From NCBI RefSeq assembly GCF_039543545.1, contig NZ_BAABJY010000002.1, forward strand, positions 992,001-1,056,000: a stretch of 64,000 nt of DNA, in the 5' to 3' direction. A model generated the notes under the pieces. The model made no database searches. It saw nothing but the letters and a program-made list of their open reading frames with translations, and was not told the origin of the DNA. This DNA comes from Luteimonas vadosa (GTDB lineage: Bacteria > Pseudomonadota > Gammaproteobacteria > Xanthomonadales > Xanthomonadaceae). The position numbers were made by a program, and so were the translations under genes. Shown piece after piece: positions 43,836-53,009 of the stretch (position 1 is the stretch's first letter; every line of letters starts with the position of its first letter).

Positions 43836-45149
43836 ATGACGGCAGAACGCGCGCGCAAGATCGGCCCGGTCCTGGCCACCTTCGTGGTCGCCAACAACAT
43901 GATCGGCTCGGGGTTCTTCCTGTTGCCGGCGACGCTTGCCAAGTCCGGCGGCGTGACCGCGCTGGCGTGGCTGCTGGGCACGGTGCTGGCGATCGCACTG
44001 GGCGGCGCGTTCGCGCGGCTCGCCCGCCAGTATCCCAATCTCACCTCGCCCGACGACTACGTGCGGCCGGCGCTGGGGCGCGACATGGGGTTCCTGGCCA
44101 CGACGCTCTACTGGATCTCGTCGTGGATGGGCAACAACGCGATCGCGGTGGCGGCCTTCGGCTACATCGCCATCCTGCTCCCCTTCGGCGACGGCACCGG
44201 CGTGCGCCTGGTCGGCCAGATCGTGCTGATCTGGCTGATGTTCGGTCTCAACCTGATGGGCCCGCGACCGATTGCGCGCTTCCAGTCGTTCTGCGTCGTG
44301 CTTGGCCTGCTGCCGGTGGCGGTGGTGCTGACCTTCGGCTGGGCCAGCTTCGACACTGACACCTACCGCGCGGCGTGGAACGTCACCGATCGCTCCGATG
44401 CCGCCGTGGTGTTCAGCTCGCTGGCGCCGATCTTCTGGGCATTCGTGGGCCTGGAGACCGGGGCCATGGTCGCAGGCGTGGTCGACGACCCCGACCGCAA
44501 CGTCCCGCGCGCCACGATCGGCGGCATCACCATCGCGGGCGTCGTGTACCTGGTGTCGTCGGTGCTGATGATGGGCATCGTGCCGATCGACGACCTTGCC
44601 GCGTCCGGGGCGCCGTTCGCCCTGGTGGCCGGCGAGATGTTCGGTGCATGGGCCATCCCGATCATCGCCGCGGCGGCCGGGTTGAAGGCCACCGGCACCC
44701 TGGGCGGCTGGATGCTGGTCAGCGGCGAGTCGGGCGCGCGCGCCGCGCATCGCGGCTTCCTTCCCGCCATCTTCGGCCGCATGCGCGCCAACGGATCCGC
44801 CGGGTGGGGCCTGTTCATCGTGGCGGCGTCGATGACGGCGATCGCGATCTTCACCCTCGCGCCCACGGTCTCCGGCCAGTTCGAAACCATCATCAACATG
44901 GTCGTGACCCTGGTGGTGATGGCCTACATCGCCGCCGGCCTGAGCCTCCTGCTCGGCAGCCCGGAACTGCCGTCCGGCCCGCAGGAAAAGTTGCTCGGCA
45001 TGGGCGCCCTGGTCGCCTGCGGCCTGCTGGTCTTCTCGACGCCGGTGCCGACGCTGGTCGGCTCGCTGGTCGTCGCATTGCTGGTGTGGGCGGCTTACCG
45101 CGGGTTCGGCAGCAGGCGCGTGGACGGAGCCGCCGGCGAACCGCGCTAG
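43836..45149 (+). CDS. APC transporter, AdiC (arginine/agmatine antiporter)-like
   Basis: A 437-residue protein with about 12 helices. The N-terminal GPVLATFVVANNMIGSGFFLLPA resembles the AdiC/CadB segment in which GSG binds the substrate carboxylate. IFWAFVGLETGAMVAGVVDDPDRNVPRAT matches the region carrying the W/E gating residues of AdiC. It is probably an amino acid/polyamine antiporter of the inner membrane. No decarboxylase gene is next to it. It lies 63 bases after the other APC gene and 10 bases before mtnB; mtnB has its own -10 box. Confidence 0.85.
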   Translation: MTAERARKIGPVLATFVVANNMIGSGFFLLPATLAKSGGVTALAWLLGTVLAIALGGAFARLARQYPNLTSPDDYVRPALGRDMGFLATTLYWISSWMGNNAIAVAAFGYIAILLPFGDGTGVRLVGQIVLIWLMFGLNLMGPRPIARFQSFCVVLGLLPVAVVLTFGWASFDTDTYRAAWNVTDRSDAAVVFSSLAPIFWAFVGLETGAMVAGVVDDPDRNVPRATIGGITIAGVVYLVSSVLMMGIVPIDDLAASGAPFALVAGEMFGAWAIPIIAAAAGLKATGTLGGWMLVSGESGARAAHRGFLPAIFGRMRANGSAGWGLFIVAASMTAIAIFTLAPTVSGQFETIINMVVTLVVMAYIAAGLSLLLGSPELPSGPQEKLLGMGALVACGLLVFSTPVPTLVGSLVVALLVWAAYRGFGSRRVDGAAGEPR

Positions 45150-45159
45150 ACTCCTCCGC
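45147..45159 (+). promoter_or_regulatory. -10 box placed for a leaderless mtnB start
   Basis: TAGACT at 45147-45152, seven bases before ATG 45160, inside the end of the preceding gene; no Shine-Dalgarno sequence. Confidence 0.4.
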
Positions 45160-45804
45160 ATGAGCGACGCCCCGCCCTTCGACACGCACCGGCTCTGCGA
45201 ACTGGCCGGCGAAATCATCGTCAACGTGCGGGACCTGGCCGCACTGGGCTGGACCCCCGCGACGAGCAGCAACTTCTCGCGCCGGCTCGACGATCGCCAT
45301 GCGGCGATCACCGTGTCGGGGCGCGACAAGGCCCACCTGCGGGAGGCCGACATCATGGTCGTCGACTTCGACGGCCGCGCCGTGGGAAGCGACCACACGC
45401 CTTCGGCCGAAACGCTGCTGCACACGCAGCTCTACCGCCGCTCGCCCGACGTCGGCTGCGTGCTGCATACCCATTCCCGCAACCAGACCGTCGCCTCGCG
45501 GCTGTTCGCGGGCGCGGGGCACCTGCGCCTGGAAGGCTACGAGCTGCTCAAGGCGTTCCATGGCAACACCACCCACGAAGCCGCGATCGACGTGCCGGTA
45601 CTGGCCAACACCCAGCACATGCCGACGCTGGCGGCCCAGGTCGATGCGCTGCTCGACACCGGGCCGCTCTGGGGCTACCTGATCGATGGCCACGGCCTGT
45701 ACGCCTGGGGCCGCGACATGGCCGAGGCGCGGCGGCACCTGGAGGCGTTCGAGTTCCTGATCGGCTGCGAGCTGGAGCTGCGCAAGCTGCATCGCGAACA
45801 CTGA
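45160..45804 (+). CDS. mtnB: Methylthioribulose-1-phosphate dehydratase
   Basis: A 214-residue class II aldolase-fold enzyme. SSNFSRRLDD is the phosphate-binding loop, and H103-T-H105 in VLHTHSRNQT with a later His (DGHGLYAWG) bind zinc. It dehydrates methylthioribulose-1-phosphate in methionine salvage. mtnD and mtnC follow on the same strand; mtnA and the MTA phosphorylase are not in the window. It has no Shine-Dalgarno but a well-placed -10 box. Confidence 0.94.
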   Translation: MSDAPPFDTHRLCELAGEIIVNVRDLAALGWTPATSSNFSRRLDDRHAAITVSGRDKAHLREADIMVVDFDGRAVGSDHTPSAETLLHTQLYRRSPDVGCVLHTHSRNQTVASRLFAGAGHLRLEGYELLKAFHGNTTHEAAIDVPVLANTQHMPTLAAQVDALLDTGPLWGYLIDGHGLYAWGRDMAEARRHLEAFEFLIGCELELRKLHREH

Positions 45805-45939
45805 TGGCCGGGTCGCAGGGCCGAGTCGCCGATGGACCATGCCCGGGCTCGAACATCGCCGCGGCCGGGAGCAACTCGAAATCCACCGTGGCCGGCTGCT
45901 AGGCTGGCACCCTGTCCGATCCCCGCCGGGTACCCCGCC

Positions 45940-46488
45940 ATGAGCCGCCTCCGCATCTTCGCCGACGATGCCCCCGACCAGCCCCAGTTCGACAGCAGCG
46001 AATTCGACGCCATCGCCCGCGAGCTGCGCGCGATCGGCGTGACCTTCGAACGCTGGCAGGCGAACCAGCCCGTCGTCGCCGGTGCCGCGCCCGAGGACGT
46101 CATCGCCGCGTACAAGGAAGACATCGACCGCATCAGCGCCGAGCGCGGTTTCACCACCGTCGACGTGGTCAGCATCGCGCCGGACCATCCCCAGCGCGAG
46201 GAAATGCGCGGCAAGTTCCTGGACGAGCATTTCCACGAGGAGGACGAGGTGCGGTTCTTCGTCGCCGGCTCGGGCCTGTTCACCCTACACGTGGACGACA
46301 AGGTCTACGAAGTCGAGTGCGTCAAGGACGACCTGATCGCGGTGCCCGACGGGACCACCCACTGGTTCGACATGGGGCCCGAACCGGATTTCATTGCCAT
46401 CCGCTTCTTCCAGAAACCCGATGGCTGGGTCGGCCACTTCACCGGCACCGACATCGCACGCCGGTTCCCCCGGTACGAGAAGCGATGA
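45940..46488 (+). CDS. mtnD: Acireductone dioxygenase
   Basis: A 182-residue cupin. The metal ligands are H97-x-H99-x3-E103 (DEHFHEEDEV) and H141 (GTTHWF). With Fe(II) it gives the methionine precursor 2-oxo-4-methylthiobutyrate; with Ni(II), an off-pathway product. It starts 135 bases after mtnB with the typical MSRLRIFADD N-terminus. Its stop overlaps the mtnC start (ATGA), coupling the two. Confidence 0.95.
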   Translation: MSRLRIFADDAPDQPQFDSSEFDAIARELRAIGVTFERWQANQPVVAGAAPEDVIAAYKEDIDRISAERGFTTVDVVSIAPDHPQREEMRGKFLDEHFHEEDEVRFFVAGSGLFTLHVDDKVYEVECVKDDLIAVPDGTTHWFDMGPEPDFIAIRFFQKPDGWVGHFTGTDIARRFPRYEKR

Positions 46489-47180
46489 AACCCCTCGTCC
46501 TCACCGACATCGAAGGCACGACCAGCAGCATTTCCTTCGTCAAGGACGTCCTGTTCCCCTACGCCCGCCGCGAACTGCCTCGCTTCGTGCGCGACCATGG
46601 CGACGAACCGGAGGTCAGGCGCTGGCTGGATGCGGTCGCCGCCGAACAGGGTGGCATCTGCAAGGACGAAGTCATCGTCGAAGTCCTGCAGGGTTGGATC
46701 GACGAGGACCGCAAGCACACGGCGCTCAAGGCGCTGCAGGGCATGATGTGGAAGTCCGGTTACCGCGAGGCTGACTTCACCGCGCACATCTACGCGGATG
46801 CCGCCGATGCGCTCCGGCGCTGGCACCGGGACGGGCATCGGCTGGCGGTGTATTCATCCGGGTCGGTCGCCGCGCAAAAGCTGTTCTTCGGGAATTCCGA
46901 CGCCGGCGACCTCCTGCCGCTGTTCAAGGCCTTTTTCGACACGGAGATCGGAGGCAAACGCGAGCCGGGAAGCTATGCGCGCATCGCCGAGGCGCTGTCC
47001 AGCGACCCGGCCGGCATCCTGTTCCTGTCCGATGTGGTCGCCGAGCTCGATGCGGCGCGGGCGGCGGGCATGCGCACGGTCCTGGTGGACCGCCGGGCCG
47101 ACTATCCGGAGCCGCGCACCGGCGACGCCTGCAACGGGCATCGGCGCGTGGAGTCCTTCGAGGCGCTGTCACCGGCATGA
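46485..47180 (+). CDS. mtnC: Enolase-phosphatase E1
   Basis: A 231-residue HAD phosphatase: D8-x-E10 in LTDIEGTTSSISF is the family variant of DxDxT, VYSSGSVAAQKLFFG is motif II and GILFLSDVVAELDAA is motif IV. It enolises and dephosphorylates 2,3-diketo-5-methylthiopentyl-1-phosphate, making the substrate of MtnD. It is coupled to mtnD by a 4-base overlap. The order B-D-C within 2 kb is the usual compact form. Confidence 0.95.
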   Translation: MKPLVLTDIEGTTSSISFVKDVLFPYARRELPRFVRDHGDEPEVRRWLDAVAAEQGGICKDEVIVEVLQGWIDEDRKHTALKALQGMMWKSGYREADFTAHIYADAADALRRWHRDGHRLAVYSSGSVAAQKLFFGNSDAGDLLPLFKAFFDTEIGGKREPGSYARIAEALSSDPAGILFLSDVVAELDAARAAGMRTVLVDRRADYPEPRTGDACNGHRRVESFEALSPA

Positions 47181-47220
47181 CCGCGCGCGCCTGGCGACCG
47201 CCGCGCGAACGAAGGGCGGC

Positions 47221-48093
47221 GTGACCCGGCTGCCCGCCCTGCTCCTGCTGCTGCTGCTGGTGGCGCCCCTGGCGTCATGCGGTGCGCGCGATAGAAGCGA
47301 GACGCGGCCCCAGCGCGACGCCCGATTGATCGGCGAGATCTTCGAGGCGATGCCGCCGCAGCGATCCGGCCATCCCGATCTCTACGTCGTGGGCTTCGCC
47401 GGCGACGGGCACGAAGACGTGTTCCGGAACGAAGTCGCGTACCTGGAGGCGCTCGCATCCCGGCGCATGGATGCCCGCGGTCGCGTGGTATCGCTGGTCA
47501 ACCACGCCGACAGCCTTGGCGGGACGCCGAGGCCGTTGGCGACACTGCGCAACCTGCGGCACGTGCTGGCGCGCATCGGCGAGGAGATGGATCCGGCGGA
47601 AGACCTGCTGCTGTTGTTCCTCACCACCCACGGCACCGAGGACCACGAGCTGGTCCTCCAGCTGTTCCCGGTCGTCGATTCGGTCATCCGGCCCGGTGAA
47701 CTGCGGGAGGCGCTCGACCAGTCGGGCATCCGCTGGCGCGTGGTCGTGGTGTCCGCCTGCTACTCCGGCGGATTCCTCCCGGCGCTGCGCACCCCCGACA
47801 CCCTGGCGATCTCGGCCGCAGGCGTGGACCGGACGTCCTTTGGCTGCGGCAGCGATTCGGTGGTGACCGATTTCGGTCGCGCCTTCCTGGTGGAAGGCTT
47901 GAACCAGGACCTCGATTTCGCCGCCGCGTTCGACCATGCCGCAACCCGCATCGAACGTTGGGAGCGCGAGGATTCCCTGGAAGCCTCGATGCCGCAGATC
48001 CACGTGGGAACCGGAATCGCGCGGATGTTGCCAGGATGGCGCGCGGCCGTGCCCGACAGCGACCCCGAGCCCTATCCGTACGCTCTCCCCTGA
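47221..48093 (+). CDS. C13 (legumain/caspase-fold) peptidase-like lipoprotein
   Basis: A 290-residue protein with a lipoprotein signal (TRLPALLLLLLLVAPLASC, lipid Cys 20). The caspase-like fold has H137 in LFLTTHGTEDHEL and C180 in VVVSACYSGGF, the His-Gly and Ala-Cys pair of clan CD peptidases, fitting Peptidase_C13. It is anchored to the periplasmic side of a membrane. The substrate is unknown. The start is GTG 47221, the only one giving a clean lipobox; AAGGGCGG precedes it. It follows mtnC by 40 bases and may be co-transcribed, though no functional link is obvious. Confidence 0.82.
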   Translation: MTRLPALLLLLLLVAPLASCGARDRSETRPQRDARLIGEIFEAMPPQRSGHPDLYVVGFAGDGHEDVFRNEVAYLEALASRRMDARGRVVSLVNHADSLGGTPRPLATLRNLRHVLARIGEEMDPAEDLLLLFLTTHGTEDHELVLQLFPVVDSVIRPGELREALDQSGIRWRVVVVSACYSGGFLPALRTPDTLAISAAGVDRTSFGCGSDSVVTDFGRAFLVEGLNQDLDFAAAFDHAATRIERWEREDSLEASMPQIHVGTGIARMLPGWRAAVPDSDPEPYPYALP

Positions 48094-48130
48094 AGGGAGA
48101 CGCCGGCAGAGAGCCTCGCCTACCCTGCAG

Positions 48131-48142
48131 TAAGATCGCGGG
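48131..48142 (+). promoter_or_regulatory. -10 box placed for a leaderless start
   Basis: TAAGAT at 48131-48136, six bases before ATG 48143; no Shine-Dalgarno sequence at a usable distance. Confidence 0.4.
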
Positions 48143-50023
48143 ATGGGCGATTCGCTCGTTCGGGGGGGTGGGTGTTCGGGGATGGCATCGGCAGTCACGG
48201 GATTCGGTCCAACGATGGTGCTTGCGCGCATCCTGCTGGCTTGCATCCTCGCGCTCGTCGGGGCGACGGCCAAGGCGGCACCCGTGCTCGTCCTGGGCGA
48301 TGACGGGACGGTGCCGCTGACGCCACGATTGAGCTATCGGCACGACAGCGAAGGCGTGGACCGCCCTGAGGATGCCTGGCGCCACGTGGACGCGGGCGAT
48401 TTCGCGCCGCTGCCCGACGGCAGTGCGGCGTTCGGTTTCCAGCGCGGTGCGTTCTGGTTCCACGTCCCCATCGTCAACCGCAACCCGGACGAACAGCGCT
48501 GGCTGCTGGTGCAGCAATATGCGCTGAGCGACCACATCGACGTCTACGCCCGCTACCGCGACGGGCGCGTGGTCCACCAGGCCGGCGGGGACGCCCTGCC
48601 CTTCGCCGCGCGCAGCGTGCGCTACCGGCATCCGAACTTCATGCTCAACCTGCCGGTAGGCGAGCAGGTCGACGTGCTCGTGCGGGTGAAGAGCCAGAGT
48701 TCCATGCAGGTGCCGCTGGTGCTGTATACCCGTACCGCCTTCACCGAGCTCTCCCGCGACGCGCAATTCGCGATCGGCCTCTACTACGGGATCCTGCTGG
48801 CGCTGTTCTTCTACAACCTCGTGCTTTGGCTCACCCTGCGCGACGCCAGCTACTTCTGGTACCTGTTCCACATCACCGCCTTCGGCATGGTGCTGTTCTG
48901 CCTCAATGGCCTGGGCTTCGAGTACCTCTGGCCCACCAGTCCGTGGCTGGCCGACAAGTCCGTGCCGCTGTCCATCAGCCTGGCCCTGATCGGCATGCAC
49001 CAGTTCTCGCGGGTCTTCCTGGAACTGCCCCAGCGCTGGCCGCCAGGCAACCGGGTCAGCCTGGCCGCGATCCTGGTGTTCGCGGCCTTCGCGGTCGCCG
49101 CGACCCTGATGCCCTACCGCACGATCACGCCCATCGTGTCGCTCGCGGTCCTGCTGAGCATCATCTGGATCAGCATCGTCGCCGTCGTGGTCCTGCGCCG
49201 CGGCTACACGCCGGCACGGCTGTTCCTGCTGTCTTGGGCGATGTTCCTGGCCGGGACGGGCGCGTTCACGCTGGTCGCCTTCGGCGTTCTTCCCAAGACC
49301 TTCCTGACCGAATACAGCGTGCAGATCGGCTCGGCGCTCGAGGTGCTGCTGCTGTCGATCGCCCTGAGCCACCGTTACGCGGCGCTTCGCAACGAGAACG
49401 AGCGCATCGTCGGCGAGGCCAACCGCCGGCTCGAGCGCAAGGTCGCGCAGCGCACGCAGGAAGTGCGCAGCACGCTGACCCAGCTCGAGGACGCGCACCG
49501 GCAGCTGAGCGAGTCCAGCCGGCGGGACGGCCTGACCGGCCTTTACAACCGCACGCATTTCCACGACGCATTCGAGACGATGCTGGAAGACGCTTCCCGG
49601 GAGGGTTCGCCGGTCTCGGTGCTGATGATCGACCTGGACCACTTCAAGTCGATCAACGACGAGCACGGCCACCTCGTCGGCGACGACTGCCTGCGGGCGG
49701 CCGCGCACAGGTTGGGCAGTGGCCTGCGCGCGCACGATGCGCTCCTGGCGCGCTTCGGGGGCGAGGAATTCGTGGTCGCCCTGCCGGGACGCAACCTGCA
49801 GCAAGCCGTATCGATCGCGGAAACGCTGCGCCGCTCGCTCGTCGCGGAGCCATGCGTTTCCCACGGTCGCACCGTCCGCATTTCCGCGAGCATCGGCGTG
49901 CATACCGTCCATCCCGACGGCGGGCGCGATGCGGACTCGGCGCTGCAGGTCGCCGACCAAGCCTTGTACCAGGCCAAGGACAACGGCAGGGACTGCGTCC
50001 GCACGGCGCTCACGGCGGCCTGA
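48143..50023 (+). CDS. 7TM-DISM diguanylate cyclase
   Basis: A 626-residue membrane protein. A signal segment is followed by a periplasmic beta-sandwich 7TMR-DISM_2 domain (about 50-210: FQRGAFWFHVPIVN, DHIDVYARYRDG), seven transmembrane helices (about 215-420), a coiled coil (ERIVGEANRRLERKVAQRTQ) and GGDEF with GGEEF at 539-543. The RxxD inhibitory motif is shifted by one residue (RAHDALLARF), so feedback control is doubtful. It makes c-di-GMP in response to an outside ligand, probably a carbohydrate or small molecule. Its N-terminus may instead start at a later ATG (48182 or 48215). Confidence 0.92.
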   Translation: MGDSLVRGGGCSGMASAVTGFGPTMVLARILLACILALVGATAKAAPVLVLGDDGTVPLTPRLSYRHDSEGVDRPEDAWRHVDAGDFAPLPDGSAAFGFQRGAFWFHVPIVNRNPDEQRWLLVQQYALSDHIDVYARYRDGRVVHQAGGDALPFAARSVRYRHPNFMLNLPVGEQVDVLVRVKSQSSMQVPLVLYTRTAFTELSRDAQFAIGLYYGILLALFFYNLVLWLTLRDASYFWYLFHITAFGMVLFCLNGLGFEYLWPTSPWLADKSVPLSISLALIGMHQFSRVFLELPQRWPPGNRVSLAAILVFAAFAVAATLMPYRTITPIVSLAVLLSIIWISIVAVVVLRRGYTPARLFLLSWAMFLAGTGAFTLVAFGVLPKTFLTEYSVQIGSALEVLLLSIALSHRYAALRNENERIVGEANRRLERKVAQRTQEVRSTLTQLEDAHRQLSESSRRDGLTGLYNRTHFHDAFETMLEDASREGSPVSVLMIDLDHFKSINDEHGHLVGDDCLRAAAHRLGSGLRAHDALLARFGGEEFVVALPGRNLQQAVSIAETLRRSLVAEPCVSHGRTVRISASIGVHTVHPDGGRDADSALQVADQALYQAKDNGRDCVRTALTAA

Positions 50024-50193
50024 CCACTCAGGCAGCTGCACGCCCCCGGCAGGGCGTCGCGTACAGGGGTCCTGCCCTGTTAGGACCTTCGATGCTTCGC
50101 GATTCCGAGGGCCCCGTCTCGCCAGTCCACGGATTGCCCGACGGCGCCGCAAGGAGCGCGCCGAGGCCGGTGGTGGCGACCCGGTGGCACTCG

Positions 50194-50904
50194 CTACTTC
50201 CCCGTTCCAGTGCCAGGCGGATCGATGCGGTGGGGCATGGGCGACGAGGCCCGATCCGGGCCTGCGTGGCGCTCGCGCAGCACCGCCTCCAGGGCGGCAA
50301 GGTCCATGCCGCGCGCGTGCAGCAACACCAGCAGGTGGTACGCGAGATCGGCGGCCTCGCCGAGCACGGATGCATCGTCCGCGGCCACGGCCGCGATCGC
50401 GGTTTCCACGGCCTCTTCGCCGACCTTTTGCGCGATCCTCGCAATCCCGGCTTCGGCCAGCTGCGTCGTGTAGCTTCCCACGGGGCGCTGGCGCCACCGC
50501 TGGCCGATGGTGCGGTCGAGTTCGGCCAAGCCACCGCCCGCGGCGTGTTCGAAACAACTGGTGCGGCCAAGATGGCAGGTCGGTCCGCGCGGGCGGACAC
50601 GCACCAGCAACGCGTCGGCGTCGCAGTCAGGCTCGATGGTCGCCAGCTCCAGCGTGTTGCCGCTCTGTTCGCCCTTTCGCCACAGGCGCGCACGGCTTCG
50701 GCTGTGGAAATGCACCTGGCCGCTGTCCAGGGTGGCCTGCAAGGCCCCGCGGTCCATGTACCCCAGCATCAGCACGCGATGCGTGCAGGCGTCCTGCACG
50801 ATGGCCGGCAACAGGCCGCCGCCCTTGTCCCAGTCCAGCGCTTCGACGCGCAGGTGCCGGGACCCGACTCCATCCGCCGCACCTGATTCGCCTTGCCTGC
50901 TCAT
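50194..50904 (-). CDS. hisIE: Bifunctional phosphoribosyl-AMP cyclohydrolase / phosphoribosyl-ATP pyrophosphatase
   Basis: A 236-residue fusion: HisI (about 20-125: LMLGYMDRGALQATLDSG, WRKGEQSGNTLEL, CDADALLVRV, GPTCHLGRTSCF with zinc Cys/His) and HisE (about 130-225: QKVGEEAVETAIAA, EAADLAYHLLVLL). It carries out steps 2 and 3 of histidine synthesis. It is the last gene of the operon, and its ATG overlaps the hisF stop. The C-terminal tail (SSPMPHRIDPPGTG) is of low complexity. Downstream, about 170 bases with only weak hairpins separate it from the convergent diguanylate cyclase gene. Confidence 0.96.
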   Translation of the reverse strand: MSRQGESGAADGVGSRHLRVEALDWDKGGGLLPAIVQDACTHRVLMLGYMDRGALQATLDSGQVHFHSRSRARLWRKGEQSGNTLELATIEPDCDADALLVRVRPRGPTCHLGRTSCFEHAAGGGLAELDRTIGQRWRQRPVGSYTTQLAEAGIARIAQKVGEEAVETAIAAVAADDASVLGEAADLAYHLLVLLHARGMDLAALEAVLRERHAGPDRASSPMPHRIDPPGTGTGK

Positions 50905-51671
50905 GGACGCACCTCCAGTCCCGCCGTCGCCAAGGCCTGCTTGAGTTCCGGGATGGCGACCTGCCCGGAGTGGAAGACGCTCGCCGCCAGCGCCGCGTCG
51001 ACGTCGGCCTGGCGGAACACGTCGACGAAATGTTCCATGCGGCCGGCGCCGCCGGAAGCCACCAGCGGCACCGCACAGGCCCCGCGCGCGGCGCGAAGCT
51101 GCGCGATGTCGAATCCTTCTCGGGTGCCGTCGCTGGCCATGCAGTTGAGGACGATTTCACCCGCGCCCAGGGCCTGGGCTTCCGCGATCCAGTCCAGCGT
51201 GCGCTTGCCGGGCGCCCGCATCGCGCCCGCGTCCCCGGTGTGGGTACGCACGCGCCATTCGCCGTCCGGGTCCTGCAGGGAGTCGATGCCGACGACCACG
51301 CACTGCACGCCGAAGGCATCGGCCAGCTCCGAGATCAGCTCCGGGCGCTCCAGCGCCGGGGTGTTGACCGAGATCTTGTCCGCACCGGCATGCAGGATCC
51401 GCCGGGCCTCGCCAACGCTGCGGATGCCGCCGGCCACGCAGAACGGGATGTCGAGCAGGCGCGCGAGCCGCTCCACCCAAGCACGATCGACGCCCCGCGC
51501 TTGCGGACTGGCCGTGATGTCGTAGAAGACCAGTTCATCGGCCCCCACGTCGCGGTAACGCTGCGCCAGCGCGACGATGTCGCCCATGTCCACGTGGTCG
51601 CAAAAACGCACGCCCTTGACCACGCGTCCGTCGCGCACGTCCAGGCACGGGATGATGCGCCGGCTCAGCAT
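50901..51671 (-). CDS. hisF: Imidazole glycerol phosphate synthase, cyclase subunit
   Basis: A 256-residue TIM barrel. RRIIPCLDVRDGRVVKGV carries the N-terminal catalytic Asp (CLDVRDG), and VLNCMASDGTREGFD the second catalytic Asp. With HisH it makes imidazole glycerol phosphate and AICAR from PRFAR. ATG 51671 gives the standard N-terminus; the longer frame enters hisA. It starts 10 bases after the hisA stop, the largest gap in the operon after hisR-hisG. Confidence 0.97.
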   Translation of the reverse strand: MLSRRIIPCLDVRDGRVVKGVRFCDHVDMGDIVALAQRYRDVGADELVFYDITASPQARGVDRAWVERLARLLDIPFCVAGGIRSVGEARRILHAGADKISVNTPALERPELISELADAFGVQCVVVGIDSLQDPDGEWRVRTHTGDAGAMRAPGKRTLDWIAEAQALGAGEIVLNCMASDGTREGFDIAQLRAARGACAVPLVASGGAGRMEHFVDVFRQADVDAALAASVFHSGQVAIPELKQALATAGLEVRP

Positions 51672-51681
51672 GGGCGCCGCC

Positions 51682-52416
51682 TCATGCCCGTAGCGCCTGC
51701 GGCAATGCCAGGCGTCCGTCGAGCAGCGCCTTGCCAAGCACGATCCCCGCGCAACCGTTGGCCTTCGCGGCACGGATGTCGTCCGCATCGCGCACGCCGC
51801 CACTGGCCTGCACGCACAGGTTCGGCGCCCAGCCTTCGACCAGGGCGTAGAGGTCGAGGTTCGGTCCGGCCAGCATGCCGTCGCGCGCGATGTCCGTGCA
51901 CAGCAGGTGTCTCAAGCCGGCACGGGCGAAGTACCGCACCAGGTCGGCCAGCGTGATGCTGGCCGATCGCGTCCAGCCATGCGCCGCCGGCCACCAGCGG
52001 CCATCCGCGGCGCAACGCGCATCGAGCGCCACCGCGATGCGCTCCGGTCCATGCCGCGTGATCCAGTTGGCGACCTCACCCCGCGCGTCCACGGCCATGG
52101 ACCCGACGACCACCCGGTCCGCGCCTGCATCAAGCAGTCGCCGCAGGTCGGCGTGGGCGCGTATCCCACCGCCGGTCTGCACCTGAAGCGAAGTCTCCCG
52201 CTTGATCCGGTCGAGCAGCGGAAGCAGCGTGTAGCCGCCTCGGCGGGCCGCATCGAGGTCCACCAGGTGCAGCCATTCCGCGCCGGCCGCCGCGTAGCGG
52301 CTCGCCAGTTCGAAGGGGTCCTCCGCGTAGCGGGTTTCGCGCGCGTAGTCGCCCTGCGCAAGCCTCACGACCCGTCCCTCGCGGACGTCGATGGCGGGAT
52401 AGACCACGAAGCTCAC
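51682..52416 (-). CDS. hisA: ProFAR isomerase
   Basis: A 244-residue TIM barrel: FVVYPAIDVREGRVVRLAQGD with catalytic Asp in AIDVREG, and TDIARDGMLAGPN with the second Asp. It isomerises ProFAR to PRFAR, the HisHF substrate. The start is GTG 52416, which overlaps the hisH stop (GTGA). The longer frame is inside hisH. Confidence 0.96.
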   Translation of the reverse strand: MSFVVYPAIDVREGRVVRLAQGDYARETRYAEDPFELASRYAAAGAEWLHLVDLDAARRGGYTLLPLLDRIKRETSLQVQTGGGIRAHADLRRLLDAGADRVVVGSMAVDARGEVANWITRHGPERIAVALDARCAADGRWWPAAHGWTRSASITLADLVRYFARAGLRHLLCTDIARDGMLAGPNLDLYALVEGWAPNLCVQASGGVRDADDIRAAKANGCAGIVLGKALLDGRLALPQALRA

Positions 52417-53009
52417 GCGGGCACGCCCACGAAGTTGCGCAGGATGCGGGCGCCGCAGGTTGCCGAGCGCTCGGGATGGAACTGCGCGCCGGCCACGTTG
52501 GCCCGCCGCACGACCGCGGAGAACACATCGCCGTGCCTGCAGCCGGCGATGGCATGGGCGTCCGGTAGCACGGCGTAGCCATGCACGAAATACGCGAAGG
52601 CACCGTCCTCGATGCCGGCGAGCAACGGATCCTCCCGCAGCGGCCGAAGTCGGTTCCAGCCCATGTGCGGCACGCGGACGCCCGGCCCCGGCAGCATCCG
52701 GCGGACGACGCCCGGCAGCAATCCAAGGCACGCGGTGTCGCCCTCCTCCGAATGCTCGAAGAGCAACTGCATCCCCAGGCAGATGCCCAGCAGCGGGATT
52801 TCGCTATCGCGCAACGCGATGTCGAATCCACCCTTACGCAAGGCTCGCATGGCCGGCCTGGCCGCCCCGACGCCCGGCAGCACGATGCGCACGGCACCGG
52901 CCAGCGCGTCGGCATCGCGCACGATGCGCGGCACGGCGCCCAGTCGCTCGAGTGCGTAGCACACCGAACCCAGGTTGGCGCCGCCGGCATCGATCACCGC
53001 CACGTCCAT
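52413..53009 (-). CDS. hisH: Imidazole glycerol phosphate synthase, glutamine amidotransferase subunit
   Basis: A 198-residue class I glutaminase. C77 in GICLGMQLLFEHSEEGD is the nucleophile, with the His and Glu of FHPERS near residue 180 completing the triad. The oxyanion strand is PGVG. It feeds ammonia to HisF. The ATG at 53009 overlaps the hisB stop; the very long frame upstream is a shadow of hisB and hisC. Confidence 0.96.
   Translation of the reverse strand: MDVAVIDAGGANLGSVCYALERLGAVPRIVRDADALAGAVRIVLPGVGAARPAMRALRKGGFDIALRDSEIPLLGICLGMQLLFEHSEEGDTACLGLLPGVVRRMLPGPGVRVPHMGWNRLRPLREDPLLAGIEDGAFAYFVHGYAVLPDAHAIAGCRHGDVFSAVVRRANVAGAQFHPERSATCGARILRNFVGVPA

Noticed and set aside
42303..45425. 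A 1040-residue minus-strand frame across both APC transporters
   Set aside because: Rich in Arg, His, Asp and Gln, lacks any motif, and runs opposite two clear membrane proteins.
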